NCBI GenBank assembly: GCA_021772335.1
Contig: JAJFMD010000007.1
Coordinates: 124,001 to 188,000, forward strand
Origin: Chlamydiota bacterium
GTDB taxonomy: Bacteria; Chlamydiota; Chlamydiia; Chlamydiales; Rhabdochlamydiaceae
Reading direction: 5' to 3'
Length of the DNA: 64,000 nt
Shown: positions 27,638 to 36,622 of the stretch, one piece after another
How the letters are laid out: each line of letters opens with the position of its first letter
Numbering within the stretch: position 1 is the first letter of the stretch
The notes under the pieces: generated by a model
Told to the model about the DNA's origin: nothing
What the model saw: the letters and a program-made list of their open reading frames with translations, nothing else
Database searches by the model: none
Translations under genes and position numbers: made by a program

Positions 27638-28181
27638 CCGATTTCTTCTGCAAATAGAGTGGGAGCAAAGAATCACCGCTAATATCGGAGGGAGAAAGAT
27701 TATCTCTCTCCTGCAATGATCGTTTAGCTTTCCTGCACGCTTTCTCAGGAAGCTTAATTCCACATTTAAGATGCGCAGCAAAATCATGATAGAGACGATC
27801 TCTCTCCATTTCAATCTGCTCGCGCGAAAGCTTCCCATCATCGATATCTGTCAATAAAGAGAGATAAGTCTCTTGAATTTCCCACAAGTCATGAGAAATT
27901 TCAGTATGCTTCTCAGCAATACTTCCAAGATCATGCTTCTTAAAAAACACTTGCAGGCAAAACAGCACCGAACAGCACAAAGCTGGAAGAAGCAGCATCA
28001 ATTGATTTCCGCCTAAAAAGATTGTAATGATACCAGCGATACTCAATGCAGAGAGCAATACCTGAGTATTTTCTATAATACGCAATCTAAAATGAAGGAG
28101 TTCACTAGCTTTTTCATGAGCTTTGTGAGCAAAAACTACACGGCGATATGATTCACGGAGTTGAGAAACGATTGAGTCCAT
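27630..28181 (-). CDS. SLATT-like two-TM domain protein
   Basis: 183 residues from the ATG at 28181 (a GTG at 28190 is possible). The N-terminal half is helical with RLRIIENTQVLLSALS leading into two membrane segments (about 41-60 and 64-82), followed by FFKKHDLGSIAEKHTEISHD and LLTDIDDGKLS. This pattern, two TM helices followed by a long helical part with an LLTDI-type block, is that of SLATT domains, predicted membrane effectors of nucleotide-sensing conflict systems. No nucleotidyltransferase, SLOG or reverse transcriptase gene adjoins it, so it looks like an orphan. The C-terminal 40 residues are polar and specific. Motif recognition only. Confidence 0.6.
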   Translation of the reverse strand: MDSIVSQLRESYRRVVFAHKAHEKASELLHFRLRIIENTQVLLSALSIAGIITIFLGGNQLMLLLPALCCSVLFCLQVFFKKHDLGSIAEKHTEISHDLWEIQETYLSLLTDIDDGKLSREQIEMERDRLYHDFAAHLKCGIKLPEKACRKAKRSLQERDNLSPSDISGDSLLPLYLQKKSAS

Positions 28182-28370
28182 ATTATTCACTTATTGTTAA
28201 CTATCAAGTAAAATATTTATCTAAAATAACAAAGAATAGAGCATAACGAAAAGAATAAAAATTAACTATCTTAAATTAATTTTACAAACAAAGCACCCAA
28301 GAATCTCCTTTGTTTTTAACCCCTCTATCTCTAAAATTTTTGCAAAAATTTCAAAAATGCATACATTTAG

Positions 28371-29726
28371 ATGAATAATAAAAAGAAAAAAGTCGCCATC
28401 ATCGGAGCAGGCATCTCTGGGCTTGTGTGTGCATACGAGCTTAACAAACAAGGCTACGAGGTTGAGCTCTTTGAAGCGCGCGATCGCATTGGAGGAAGAA
28501 TCCATACCCTGCGCTCTTGTTTTGATCACAATCTCTATGCAGAAGCGGGCGCGATGGCGATTTCAGACAGAGACAAGTACGTTCATCGCTACGTCGAAGA
28601 ATTCAATCTCCCTCTTGCATCGCGACTACCCTTGCATCAATCTCTCAGTTTCTATCTTGATCAGCAAATAATTCCCATCGACGCAATGCCACAAAACTGC
28701 CCCTATCCTCTCAATCCTCAAGAACAGTCGTGGGAGATGTATAACTTTTGGATAAAGGTTTTAAGACCACTTCTTGCAACAATCTCGCCCGAAGATTTAA
28801 AAGAGCTCACCTCGGAAAAATGCATAGAGTATGACAAGATGAGTTTCAGAGAGCTTCTTCATAAACTTGATCTATCCCCAGGAGCGATTAAGCTGATGCA
28901 AACGAGCTTACTGCATTTGATTGGAGGCTCCTTTGATGAACTCTCGGCCCTATCAATTATGATCTACGCTCTTAAATCAACACACTCCAAACAAAGCTTT
29001 ACAATCATCGGCGGCAACGATCAACTCTGCAAGCATCTCGCCAAACCACTCCAAAATCACATTCACCTCAATAGCCCCGTCACACACATCGATCAAACAT
29101 CCAAACAAATCGTCCTAACAACAGCTCATCAACAATACACTGCTGATCATCTCATTCTCTCCGTTCCCTTACCTCTGCTCAATCAAATCACCTTCACCCC
29201 GACACTTTCTCAAGAAAAACAAACAGCGATCGCCGAGATTCCCTACACAACAATCTCCCGCCACTTCATTCAATATGAAAAACATCCCGAAGAAAAAATC
29301 AACATGGTGATTGCAGATGACCCCCACGCTTGGCTTGAAGATCACACGTTCCATCAACAAAGCACGCGCGGCATTCTCGAAGTGCATACTAGTGGCAAAT
29401 CCGCCAAGCATTACCAGCAACTATCACCCGAGAAAAGAAAAAAGCACACACTCTCTAAACTCAAACCGATTTATCCTAAACTTGAAACACTCTATGAAAA
29501 AGAAAGATTTATCTGCTGGGATGATGAGCCCTACAGCCGCGGCGCCTACTGCTATTACAAGCCGGGCCAAATAACAGATCATCTACCGCATATCAAAAAA
29601 CCCGAAGGGAAACTGCACTTTTGCGGAGAACACACCTCCCTCTACTTCGCCTCCATCAATGGAGCGATCGAATCCGCCCACCGCGTCCTCGAAGAGATCA
29701 CTAATCCTAGCAAACCGATTATCTAG
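28371..29726 (+). CDS. FAD-dependent amine oxidase family protein
   Basis: 451 residues. N-terminal dinucleotide fold VAIIGAGISGLVCAYELNKQ (about 7-26), ending in the FAD motif FEARDRIGGRIHT; C-terminal FCGEHTSLYFASINGAIESA is the second FAD-contact block of flavin monoamine oxidases. The middle has WEMYNFW and an ADHLILSVPLPLL strand typical of the family. Substrate could be an amine, an amino acid or a protoporphyrinogen-like compound; the sequence does not decide. No signal peptide. Divergent from the SLATT-like gene; 3' end overlaps the convergent ankyrin gene by 8 bases. Confidence 0.9.
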   Translation: MNNKKKKVAIIGAGISGLVCAYELNKQGYEVELFEARDRIGGRIHTLRSCFDHNLYAEAGAMAISDRDKYVHRYVEEFNLPLASRLPLHQSLSFYLDQQIIPIDAMPQNCPYPLNPQEQSWEMYNFWIKVLRPLLATISPEDLKELTSEKCIEYDKMSFRELLHKLDLSPGAIKLMQTSLLHLIGGSFDELSALSIMIYALKSTHSKQSFTIIGGNDQLCKHLAKPLQNHIHLNSPVTHIDQTSKQIVLTTAHQQYTADHLILSVPLPLLNQITFTPTLSQEKQTAIAEIPYTTISRHFIQYEKHPEEKINMVIADDPHAWLEDHTFHQQSTRGILEVHTSGKSAKHYQQLSPEKRKKHTLSKLKPIYPKLETLYEKERFICWDDEPYSRGAYCYYKPGQITDHLPHIKKPEGKLHFCGEHTSLYFASINGAIESAHRVLEEITNPSKPII

Positions 29727-32115
29727 ATAAATAGATGTCAAATTCATTATCGTTAGAAGAAACTACCGCTGCAGCTATCCAATTTCTATCAGGAGTTATA
29801 GCCCTGATTTGTGTAAAAAGATCCTTTCCCCCTTCTAATTCTTTGGTTTCATCTTCTGTAGCTTTAAGTTTATTTCTTACAGCTTTTTTCTCTTCAGGGG
29901 ACGTCGCTGATTCTTTCAAAATATTAATCAAATTTTTCCGCGCGTCATTTTGTTTTTTTGCTTGGTATTCTTTTGCAATCTTAGTAATACCCTTATGTTT
30001 GATATTACCAGTCACATTCTCCATAGCTTTAGGTATTGTACGGAGAAATTCCTCATCATGATCAAAAAAATAATCCGCTACGGCTTTACATGTATCCTTT
30101 CTTGTAATGTTTGGATTAAGACCAAAACCATCCATCATTTGAATCACAGTTTCAGTATCATTTCTATCAATAGCTAGTTGAACATAATCATGCTTCGCTT
30201 GATCAGACAATGGCGCACTTTGGAAACTCCTGGTAATACGTAGTTTTTCATTAAGAAGCGTATGCTGCAAAACAAACTTCATCTGATCTCGTCTCATATT
30301 CGTAAAGATCGAGTAAAAATTAAATTCTCTTGTATGACCTGAACTTTGAGTGAGTAAAGGCATACGTTGATCCGTCAAGATCAAAGCCATTCCGAGTTGA
30401 CCGATTTCATCTAAATAATTTTGAACGCCAGTCCCCCTCTTGTCAGAAGCTGTCTCTTTTAGATGCATTTTCAACTGTTCCATATCTTGACAATTTCTCG
30501 TTGCTGGAACATTGTCATGAAAGAATCTCATAATGCAATTATTGTCTAAGGACTCTAGGTTTAATTTTTCCATGATTCGTTGTTGTTGTTCTTTAGGATA
30601 AAATGAGAGTAGCTGCGCTCTTTGTAGGTTGGTTAAATTTCCCTCCAATTCACTATTGCCCAAGAAACTCCTTATTCTTCCAGAGTCGTGCTGGATTAAT
30701 ACGGGTATTAACGCGGGAACTTTAAGAGCTTCAGCGCAAATTTGAGAATTTGTTCCCCATCTATTAATTTCCGCTCGGATTTTTTGATCCTTATCAGGAT
30801 CTTTACTATGCGCTAATGACATCACTGTGAAAAATTTCTTATTATTTCCTTCGAGTTTACCTTTAATTTGATCTTGAATATCCGCAGGTAATTTGAGAAA
30901 GCGTTCCATCCCCTCCCGATTTAAAAAAGGAGCTCCTGCATTGATTAATTCAGCGGCTGTATCAACCTGCTTATTTTCAGCAGCGACTGACTCTATCATC
31001 TCAGTAGATGCTTCAACTTGTATATTTTCTAAGGCAAGATGGAGAGGAGTTTTCCCGTCATTATCTCTTGCATCGATGATCGACGTACGGTCGTACGGCA
31101 GCACATATTTATTTGTACTATCAAACAGATCTGCTTCTGTTTTAGTGGTCTTATTTATGAGCTTTACGACTGATGTATTCCCGTTTGCACTTGCATTATG
31201 CAAAGGAGTTTGTCCTTTATTATTTTTAGCTTTAAAAGAATCAAGAATTGACATTGATTGCATTTTAACTTTCATTTCAGCTACTAATTCCTGAGCGCCT
31301 CCTTTTTCTGCGGCAATATGAAGAGGGGTATCGCCTTCACGATTTATTGTCTGTAAACTCTGAACAGTCGCTAACCCTCGAATCAAATCATTGTGTCCCT
31401 CTTTGATCGCTACATGCAATGGCGTATCTCCAACTTTGTTCCCTTGCTCGATATTTTTTTTTGTTTTAAGGCTTTCAATAACATCCATCTTTCCATTTTT
31501 TACAGCTAAATGAAGAGGGGTATCGCCATCGTTGTTGGGTGTTTCAAGCGGCTCTTTACCAAAAGCTTCTATAGCATCAGCATTGCCATTTTCTGCTGCG
31601 ATATGAAGAGGAGTATTTCCTGCATTATTTTTAGAATCTAACCCCTGCTTTCCTGCTTCTTTTGACAAATAGGCTATCGTTTCTTTATTTGAACTTTTCG
31701 CTGCAATGTGTAATAGAGTATTCCCGTTATCGTCCTTTTCTAAAACAAGATCACCGAGTTCAGGCATTGCTTTTAGAGATTCTAAATCATTCTCCTCAAC
31801 AGCCTTTGCCGCGCGCCTCATTGGAGTGTATTCTTCAATAATCTCTAGTTTTGCTCCCGTTGCAGTTCCTACTACATTGATTGTTACTTCAGATCTTACC
31901 TCATTAACAATCATTCCATCTGTTTGCTCTACATTTTTTAGAGCTCCTTCTTCATAAGTTTTTTCAGTAGCTGTTCGATCTGTTGTTTTAGAGAAAAGCG
32001 ATCCCAAATACTCAAAAAAGTTTTTTAGTATTCCCTCCCATTTTGGAGTTTTATCTGGAGGAATAGGATTGGCATTATGGCCTTGAAAATTTCCACCTGT
32101 AGGAGTTATAGACAT
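29719..32115 (-). CDS. Ankyrin-repeat protein, probable effector
   Basis: 798 residues from the ATG at 32115, preceded by GGTGA; an ATG four codons upstream has no ribosome site. About seven ankyrin repeats between residues 125 and 375, each with a G-x-TPLHxA core (GNTPLHIAAENGN, GDTPLHLAVKNGK, GDTPLHVAIKEGH, GDTPLHIAAEKGG, GQTPLHNASANGN, GKTPLHLALEN). The C-terminal ~420 residues are helical with no recognised domain. Ankyrin proteins of intracellular bacteria are often type III or IV effectors that bind host proteins; there is no signal peptide. The repeats are well preserved, so the gene looks functional. Confidence 0.88.
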   Translation of the reverse strand: MSITPTGGNFQGHNANPIPPDKTPKWEGILKNFFEYLGSLFSKTTDRTATEKTYEEGALKNVEQTDGMIVNEVRSEVTINVVGTATGAKLEIIEEYTPMRRAAKAVEENDLESLKAMPELGDLVLEKDDNGNTLLHIAAKSSNKETIAYLSKEAGKQGLDSKNNAGNTPLHIAAENGNADAIEAFGKEPLETPNNDGDTPLHLAVKNGKMDVIESLKTKKNIEQGNKVGDTPLHVAIKEGHNDLIRGLATVQSLQTINREGDTPLHIAAEKGGAQELVAEMKVKMQSMSILDSFKAKNNKGQTPLHNASANGNTSVVKLINKTTKTEADLFDSTNKYVLPYDRTSIIDARDNDGKTPLHLALENIQVEASTEMIESVAAENKQVDTAAELINAGAPFLNREGMERFLKLPADIQDQIKGKLEGNNKKFFTVMSLAHSKDPDKDQKIRAEINRWGTNSQICAEALKVPALIPVLIQHDSGRIRSFLGNSELEGNLTNLQRAQLLSFYPKEQQQRIMEKLNLESLDNNCIMRFFHDNVPATRNCQDMEQLKMHLKETASDKRGTGVQNYLDEIGQLGMALILTDQRMPLLTQSSGHTREFNFYSIFTNMRRDQMKFVLQHTLLNEKLRITRSFQSAPLSDQAKHDYVQLAIDRNDTETVIQMMDGFGLNPNITRKDTCKAVADYFFDHDEEFLRTIPKAMENVTGNIKHKGITKIAKEYQAKKQNDARKNLINILKESATSPEEKKAVRNKLKATEDETKELEGGKDLFTQIRAITPDRNWIAAAVVSSNDNEFDIYLSR

Positions 32116-32207
32116 AACAATCACCATTAACTTTGATTTATTATTTTTAAATAACAGGAAAACAGCAAATTACAAAGATTTTTTAATGGAATTACGCTAT
32201 TAAATTT

Positions 32208-34112
32208 TTAAGCGTAAAAAAACTGAGGAATAAAGAGTGTTTTATCGATGCCGAGCAAACGACTGAAAATGCGCGCATACTGCTCATCAAACGTTTTCTC
32301 ATCGCGCTCTAAACGACCAATGCTCGAACGACTCCAGGCGACCTTTTCAGGCACGATGTCCTTTTTCAATTCGTTTGCGACTTGTTGTAATCTTTCTGCA
32401 GTCACCGCTTCACCATTGGCAACTAGACGCATCCATGCTGGATAATAGGCATGTTGATTCCCAATGACTTGATTTGCTTGCTTAATGACGTTTGAAAGAG
32501 CACTAGGGGAAAGGTTGCGAGCAATTCTTTCCGCAGCAAGATTCTCACTTGCTAGAGGACCTTGAAAACGCGCAACATTCACCTGAAACAACTTGCTGAG
32601 CAAACGAGCATAGTTGTTATCAAGCACTCTTGTTCCATTTTCAATTCTTCGAATCGTCGATACGCTATCTGGAATGGTATCAATTTGACATCTCCAGCCA
32701 TTGCGCGTTAAATTGCGAATTTCACTCGGGCGAAGAGAACGACCATTAGTATGTAATTCAACAACCGCAGCAGAGAAATCTCTGCGAATCTCGAGTCTTT
32801 GATTCCACCCTTTTAAAACGTCAGAAAGATCAAATTGTCTCCGTCCTGTATTGCGCCGCATTACTTCAAAAACACGACTACGCAAGCTTGTCTCACTTAG
32901 CCTCATCGCCTCCATTTGTCTGCTAATCTCAAGCGCTAAAACACGAATTGCAGGCAAATGATGTCGCATAGCTGTTAATGTTGTTCCTGGTGGTGTGACA
33001 GCTGGCAAATTGTAATATTTAATCATGCGCACTCTATCTTCTTCTGATGGCATCTGCTCAACGAGCACCTGGCGAAAAGCATCTTCACACTGTCGGTAGT
33101 TGTTCATTCCTTGCGCTAAGCGCTCTGCTTTTAATGCTTGGAAAATAGGCATGCGCACGCGATCAATCGCACCACTGATTTCTGTTTGGCAGCGGTATTT
33201 TTGCTGAAGAGCACTAAAGCGCGCTTTTCTTAAATCTGAGCGGATAGCAGCCATATCTCCAGTAGGATCAACAGTGAATTCTAAAAGCTGCTCAAAAAAT
33301 CGCGGCTCACCATCGATTTGATTGCGGTAAAGCTGAAAATTTTGTTGGAAATGCTCGAGAGCGCTTCTAACTTTCGGATTTATATCCGGTTGATCCAAAT
33401 GAAATTGCACGCGCTCTAATGCTTGATCGAGAAATTGTCTAAGAGCCTCTTCTGGAGTAAGCTCCATTTGACTCGTGCGATTGATGAGATTTTTAGCCCT
33501 CTCTCTTAAAGGCTCTGCTCCATGCCCATCGATCTTGCTATCTGCTTGGTTCACTTCTACTGGTAGATCGATTGCGCTATTAACCAATCGATCAACATCG
33601 CTTCCATCAAGAAAATAGCGCCCGGGTACAACTCCAACTTGTGCTTGATTTTCAAAAGCCCACAAAGCGGGAAGAGTGGAACTATGCGCTGCTTGCTGAG
33701 AGCACAGTTTAATCCCCTTTATATTCAAAGCTTTTGCTGACTCTGGCTGTCTTTTTGCTCCGGTTTCTGCTTCGAAGTGTAAACGACTTCCATAAACAGA
33801 GACCAGCTGCTGAAAAAACACCGCACATCGTCTAAAGATATGCTGCTGAATCAACTCATGATGAAGATCGACGAGCGCATTGGGGGTATCTCGAATAGCT
33901 CGTAACTGCGCTTGTGTTAATGGATTTAAAAGCCGGAGTATCTCTGGATTTTGTGAAAGCGAATAGGTTTCATTGAGACGATGGTCATAGCTTTCTCGAT
34001 CTTTAGCATAGTGGGCGATTTTGTTATCAACCTCAGGTCGCGTTGGACCCACAGCATCAAACTGCGGATAGTTAGAAAAAAGTGCTGCATTTGCTGAAAT
34101 TGATTCAACCAT
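32208..34112 (-). CDS. Large protein with two C-terminal XRE-like helix-turn-helix units
   Basis: 634 residues, ribosome site AGAGG before the ATG. The first ~430 residues are helical, Gln/Arg-rich and match no family I know. The C-terminus has two related units: about 455-513, with VSTIRRIENGTRVLDNNYAR, and about 565-627, with RSSIGRLERDEKTFDEQYAR. Both follow the Cro/XRE pattern S-x-I-x-R-x-E, then a final helix leading to a short hydrophobic end. So it may bind DNA, as a regulator or as an effector aimed at host DNA. No signal peptide or membrane segment. Confidence 0.7.
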   Translation of the reverse strand: MVESISANAALFSNYPQFDAVGPTRPEVDNKIAHYAKDRESYDHRLNETYSLSQNPEILRLLNPLTQAQLRAIRDTPNALVDLHHELIQQHIFRRCAVFFQQLVSVYGSRLHFEAETGAKRQPESAKALNIKGIKLCSQQAAHSSTLPALWAFENQAQVGVVPGRYFLDGSDVDRLVNSAIDLPVEVNQADSKIDGHGAEPLRERAKNLINRTSQMELTPEEALRQFLDQALERVQFHLDQPDINPKVRSALEHFQQNFQLYRNQIDGEPRFFEQLLEFTVDPTGDMAAIRSDLRKARFSALQQKYRCQTEISGAIDRVRMPIFQALKAERLAQGMNNYRQCEDAFRQVLVEQMPSEEDRVRMIKYYNLPAVTPPGTTLTAMRHHLPAIRVLALEISRQMEAMRLSETSLRSRVFEVMRRNTGRRQFDLSDVLKGWNQRLEIRRDFSAAVVELHTNGRSLRPSEIRNLTRNGWRCQIDTIPDSVSTIRRIENGTRVLDNNYARLLSKLFQVNVARFQGPLASENLAAERIARNLSPSALSNVIKQANQVIGNQHAYYPAWMRLVANGEAVTAERLQQVANELKKDIVPEKVAWSRSSIGRLERDEKTFDEQYARIFSRLLGIDKTLFIPQFFYA

Positions 34113-34168
34113 CTAAAACCTCTGAATTGAGGCAAAGATTATAAAGAAACTGTTAAATAAAAGAAACA

Positions 34169-34190
34169 AGCCCTAGCTAATGCCAGGGCT
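34169..34190 (-). terminator. Terminator after the permuted oxidase pair
   Basis: AGCCCT (34169-34174) and AGGGCT (34185-34190) pair, extended by GC/GC across one mismatch, with loop TAAT. On the minus strand the hairpin is followed by a T-rich stretch. It starts 11 bases after the stop at 34201 and isolates the oxidase operon from the gene beginning at 34112. Confidence 0.7.
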
Positions 34191-34200
34191 GTTATCAAGA

Positions 34201-35361
34201 TTATTTTTGATTGAAAAACGCATCAACGCGCTCATACATCTTATCAAACTCTTTGCGGTCGAGCTCTTCAAGCTCCTCTGCAGAAAGCTGGTCGGTATTC
34301 GGGATAAATGTTCCACCGATACATGAAAAACAAGGAGATCCATCAGGCTGACCTGATGTTACCTCTCCGTTTTTAGGAAACATGTAAACATACCCTTGGT
34401 TACCATCTTGCTCAACCTGAGTATAGATCATGTAGTCCATATGCTGATCACCAGCATCTTCATTCATCATAAAAAGATGGCCACGCACTGCGATCATTAA
34501 CTCATCATTGTTGAGTGTCTTCCCTCCAAGTCCAGAGCAGTTAAAAACAATCTCTTCTTCAACCTGATCAAAATTTTCAATCTCACACACTTCGATCGGA
34601 ATCTCTAAGCGCGCAGCTTCAAGATGAAGCTCCTGCATCAGTCTTGTCGTATTCATAAAGTAGGTCATATAGCGATTGTAGTTTTCATGGACCGTTCCAT
34701 TACCAAAATCAAGAGTGACCTCTTCGCGCATGGGGATCAACGCAGCGTCTTCTAAAGATCCTAATCCCGCATCTGTTGCACTGCTGCAATACACTGGCAT
34801 ATATGTTGCACACTCTTTTGAAAAATAAGCATGTTCGCCAGATGCAACTTGCTGATACGTTTTAAAAGTATCGATACCGATTTGGTGTACAACAGCTTCT
34901 TCTTCTGGAGAAGTTTTAAGCGAAACAAGCGCAAAATAGCCTGCTGCTGTCCAAGAAGTGAGATCATAAATACTCTTTGCCGTGATGCCAGCAACTGGAT
35001 AACCCATCCGCTTAAGCTCAATAGCAGTTGTCAAACCCATACATCCCGCTCCAACAATACGAATCGGTGGACACTCTTCGGGATTAGCGTAGTAATCTTG
35101 GAAAAGCGCAATCGCGCGGTTTACTGAGCCAAACAGCGTTGTCCAGCCGGAACCACCATGTCCATAACAATGCACAAGTGTGCGTTCTTCGTTAGACTGT
35201 ATCGAAATATTAAATGTTCCATCGCGCATTGGTCTTGTACAAGAAGTTTCCGATCCAATCGTCTCACGTTGAAATTTAGGAGGCTCAAGGTTAACAATGG
35301 TTGGTTCTGCAAAGCAGGCTAATGTCAATAAACAACAAGTAATCAGTTTTTTCATTTTCAT
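34201..35361 (-). CDS. Exported, circularly permuted D-amino-acid-oxidase-like flavoprotein, copy 1
   Basis: 386 residues. Signal peptide to about residue 18 (LLTLACFA). Motifs of D-amino acid oxidase (DAO) occur in a changed order. TRPMRD (42-47) and CYGHGGSGWTT (65-75), which in DAO form the C-terminal end, come first; the FAD motif IRIVGAGCMGLTTAIEL (100-116), normally N-terminal, follows; NCSGLGGKTL, RGHLF and a GGTF strand come last, and the protein then ends where DAO would continue to RPxR. Both FAD and the carboxylate-binding arginine block are kept, so it is probably an active oxidase for D-amino acids or a similar substrate in the periplasm. ATGA overlap with the upstream paralog, so one operon. 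Confidence 0.82.
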   Translation of the reverse strand: MKMKKLITCCLLTLACFAEPTIVNLEPPKFQRETIGSETSCTRPMRDGTFNISIQSNEERTLVHCYGHGGSGWTTLFGSVNRAIALFQDYYANPEECPPIRIVGAGCMGLTTAIELKRMGYPVAGITAKSIYDLTSWTAAGYFALVSLKTSPEEEAVVHQIGIDTFKTYQQVASGEHAYFSKECATYMPVYCSSATDAGLGSLEDAALIPMREEVTLDFGNGTVHENYNRYMTYFMNTTRLMQELHLEAARLEIPIEVCEIENFDQVEEEIVFNCSGLGGKTLNNDELMIAVRGHLFMMNEDAGDQHMDYMIYTQVEQDGNQGYVYMFPKNGEVTSGQPDGSPCFSCIGGTFIPNTDQLSAEELEELDRKEFDKMYERVDAFFNQK

Positions 35362-36524
35362 TCCTTTATTTCAGGGCATACGCCATTAAAAAATTGGTCA
35401 ATTCGTTCATACATTTTTTCAAATTCATCTCTATCAAGTTTCTCTAACTCTTCTTCACTCATCATATCTGTGTCATGAATCCCTGTACTTCCTAAAATGC
35501 CATAGCATTTTGTTCCGTCCGATTGCTTAGATGATATAAGACAATTTTTTGGAGCGATGAGTAAGCATTTATTTTTGCCATCTTGGATGAGCCGCGATAA
35601 TAAAATATAATCGAGGTGCTCTTCTCCAGCCTCTTCATTTAAAGAAAAAATATGTCCTCGACTCGCAATCATGTTGTCATCGTGATTCAATTGCTTGGAT
35701 CCAAGACCAGAACAATTGAAGATTACCCTTTCATCGAGTTGGTCAAACGAATAGACTTCAGCAATTTCAACTGGTATATGCAACCGATCGCATTGTTGAT
35801 GAAGTTCTTTCATCACTTGTGTTGCATCGATAAAATAACTCGTATAAACATGATGTTCCTCTAGGATTCGGCCATCGCCGAAATCAAGTGTCACCTCTTC
35901 CCTAGAAGGCAAAAGCCCTTCTTCAACAAGTAAATCTAATCCAATATCATAGCAGTTTGCGCAGTAATATGAGATGGGACGAACACAAGTAGAGGTAAGA
36001 TAAGAATGGCGCCCTTTTTCGATCTCTTGGAGTGTTTTACAACTATGAATCGCAATTGATGTTGCATCAACCTCTTTCCAATGTGTGAGAAAATCCGCTG
36101 AAAATTCAGCTGCCGCCAACCAAGAGGCAATGTCATAAATCTGCTCGGCAGTAATCCCTTTAATCGGATAGCCATTCGTGTGAAGTTCCATCGCTGTGAT
36201 AAGACCTATGCACCCCGCTCCAATCACGCGAATGTCTGGGCATTGACTGGGATCGGGATAGCGCTCTTTAAAAAGCTTCAGCGCTTCATACACTGTTCCA
36301 AAAGCAGTGGACCATCCTTTTGAACCATGCCCATAATTGTGAATGATCGTTTGTGCGCCAACTTTCTCGAGAGCAATATAACATCCATTTTTTCTCACAG
36401 GACGCGTATTGCATTCTTGTGACAAAATCGTTGAACGATCAAATTGCGGCGGCGTGAGTTTTACAAGAGTAGATTCTGCAAAACATGAGATAGCGAGTAA
36501 GCTAGCAATAATCAGTTGTTTCAT
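35358..36524 (-). CDS. Exported, circularly permuted D-amino-acid-oxidase-like flavoprotein, copy 2
   Basis: 388 residues, first gene of the two-gene operon. Signal peptide MKQLIIASLLAISCFA. Same permuted order as its neighbour: RPVR (41-44), HNYGHGSKGWSTAFG (62-76), then VIGAGCIGLITAMEL (100-114), NCSGLGSKQL and RGHIFSL. The NYGHG block is closer to classical DAO than that of the other copy. The C-terminal LDRDEFEKMYERIDQFF is shared by both copies and matches the helix that precedes RPxR in classical DAO. Divergence between the copies is large enough to suggest different substrates. Reaction expected: FAD-dependent oxidation of an amino acid to the keto acid with release of hydrogen peroxide. 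Confidence 0.82.
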   Translation of the reverse strand: MKQLIIASLLAISCFAESTLVKLTPPQFDRSTILSQECNTRPVRKNGCYIALEKVGAQTIIHNYGHGSKGWSTAFGTVYEALKLFKERYPDPSQCPDIRVIGAGCIGLITAMELHTNGYPIKGITAEQIYDIASWLAAAEFSADFLTHWKEVDATSIAIHSCKTLQEIEKGRHSYLTSTCVRPISYYCANCYDIGLDLLVEEGLLPSREEVTLDFGDGRILEEHHVYTSYFIDATQVMKELHQQCDRLHIPVEIAEVYSFDQLDERVIFNCSGLGSKQLNHDDNMIASRGHIFSLNEEAGEEHLDYILLSRLIQDGKNKCLLIAPKNCLISSKQSDGTKCYGILGSTGIHDTDMMSEEELEKLDRDEFEKMYERIDQFFNGVCPEIKE

Positions 36525-36622
36525 TTTCTATTTCCATCTCGAATTCTAGCAATGAAAATACCATCGATCAAAAGAAAATTAAAAACAAAAAGAAAATAAT
36601 TAGTTGATAAATTAATCGAACA

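Noticed and set aside
31000-31740. Periodic DNA repeats that might suggest a CRISPR or tandem repeat array
   Set aside because: The period of about 100 bases and the GDTPLH coding pattern show they are ankyrin repeats.
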